From: Armatimonadetes bacterium UBA1398
GTDB taxonomy: Bacteria > Armatimonadota > Zipacnadia > UBA1398
Length of the DNA: 6,558 nucleotides
Assembly: GCA_002305165.1 (NCBI GenBank)
Contig: DBQI01000054.1
Coordinates: 1-6,558, forward strand
Reading direction: 5' to 3'
Positions 6,290-6,558 of this stretch are shown here, piece by piece. Under the pieces are notes generated by a model, which did not search any database, was not told where the DNA came from, and worked only from the letters and a program-made list of their open reading frames with translations. Position 1 is the first letter of the stretch. Every line of letters starts with the position of its first letter. The position numbers were made by a program, and so were the translations under genes.

Positions 6290-6313
6290 TCGCCTTCGGC
6301 TTCGGGCTACGCC
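6290..6313 (+). repeat. 24-nt block leader, copy 2
   Basis: It matches copies 1 and 3 at 23 of 24 positions (TTCGG in place of TGCGG). A further TTCGGCT follows before block 2. Confidence 0.85.
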
Positions 6314-6320
6314 TTCGGCT

Positions 6321-6424
6321 ACGCCCTGACGAGACGCCCTGACAAGTCGCCCTGATGAGTCGCCCTGACGAGACGCCCTGACAAGTCGCCCTGACAAGAC
6401 GCCCTGGCAAGACGCCCTGGCAAG
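6321..6424. repeat. 13-bp repeat block 2, eight units
   Basis: Units start every 13 bp from 6321 to 6412. Differences again fall mainly at positions 1, 9 and 11, plus one C-to-T at position 10 in the unit at 6347 (CCTGATGAG). Confidence 0.93.
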
Positions 6425-6448
6425 TCGCCTGCGGCTTCGGGCTACGCC
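6425..6448 (+). repeat. 24-nt block leader, copy 3
   Basis: Exact copy of 6168-6191. Its last five bases (ACGCC) are the first five of the first unit of block 3, so leader and unit overlap. Confidence 0.85.
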
Positions 6449-6534
6449 CTGACAAGGCGCCTTGGCAAGGCACCCTGGCAAGGCGCATGGGCAAGGCGCA
6501 CGGGCAAGGCGCACGGGCAAGACGCACTGGCAAG
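6444..6534. repeat. 13-bp repeat block 3, seven diverged units
   Basis: Units start at 6444, 6457, 6470, 6483, 6496, 6509 and 6522. After the first unit they drift from the consensus, mostly beginning with G and gaining GCGCACGGGCAAG. The 13-bp spacing and the CAAG tail stay intact. A partial unit (6535-6542) follows before the pattern fades at the window edge. Confidence 0.88.
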
Positions 6535-6558
6535 GCGCACGGAGACGCGGAACGGGCG

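Larger units (their letters stand above)
6159..6558. repeat. Composite tandem repeat region of 13-bp units
   Basis: From the CAGGCTTCGCCTG hairpin (6163-6175) to the window edge the DNA is almost wholly repetitive. The main unit is 13 bp, WCGCCCTGRCRAG, with 21 full copies in three blocks: six at 6212-6289, eight at 6321-6424 and seven at 6444-6534, then a partial copy. Between blocks lie GGCTTCGGGCT-type segments made of related 12-, 13- and 7-nt pieces that share the WCGCC head. Units join directly with no spacers. Because 13 is not a multiple of three, the plus strand meets TGA regularly in every frame, while the minus strand has no stop in the unit and shows long but meaningless open frames. 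The array runs into the window end, so its full length is unknown. Confidence 0.93.

Noticed and set aside
6185..6533. Long minus-strand open frames with a 13-residue periodic peptide (CQGVLSGRLVRAT-like)
   Set aside because: The period comes from a 13-bp DNA repeat whose minus strand lacks stop codons in all frames. Two overlapping frames give equally good periodic peptides, no ribosome binding site is visible, and composition is unlike a real protein.
6212..6534. CRISPR array
   Set aside because: Units of 13 bp abut directly with no unique spacers, and no cas gene is nearby.
6212..6534. Plasmid-type iterons or replication origin
   Set aside because: Iterons are usually longer (about 17-22 bp). 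There is no Rep gene, DnaA box cluster or adjoining AT-rich melting region that would support this.

Overview
The window is GC-rich bacterial DNA with four intact genes, one gene remnant and a repeat-filled, gene-free right end. The remnant of a DUF1080 (3-keto-disaccharide hydrolase-like) gene and a Tat-exported aldo/keto reductase are gene types common in Planctomycetota, Verrucomicrobiota, Lentisphaerota, Hydrogenedentota and similar lineages. I therefore lean towards an environmental bacterium of that kind, with low confidence. No rRNA, tRNA, CRISPR array or transposase is visible.

Layout. The left two thirds carry a minus-strand series read right to left: a soluble histidine kinase (4264 to 2438), the C-terminal remnant of a DUF1080 gene (2437 to 2288), a Tat-signal aldo/keto reductase (2251 to 1325) and a leucine dehydrogenase-family amino-acid dehydrogenase (1283 to 129). 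A perfect 13-bp GC-rich stem (77-108) follows the last gene. A 307-bp divergent intergenic region (4265-4571) separates this series from a plus-strand 12-TM major facilitator superfamily transporter (4572-5873). From 5874 to the end there is no credible gene: about 285 bp of mixed-composition DNA with several small hairpins, then about 400 bp of tandem repeats.

How the parts fit. The reductase and dehydrogenase are separated by only 41 bp and are probably co-transcribed. The first is predicted to act outside the cytoplasm and the second is a cytosolic NAD-dependent enzyme of branched-chain amino-acid turnover, so they need not share a pathway. The kinase lies upstream on the same strand, but no response regulator is present in the window, so its output is unknown. 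The transporter has no recognisable substrate signature.

The least ordinary parts are the right-hand repeat, the DUF1080 remnant and the kinase. The repeat has 21 full copies of a 13-bp unit in three blocks, each block introduced by a conserved 24-nt segment. The DUF1080 remnant begins directly behind, and in frame with, the kinase stop codon. The kinase has two tandem RsbRD-like sensory segments and an unusually long stretch between its phospho-histidine and its ATPase domain. I did not find a convincing new defence or mobile system.
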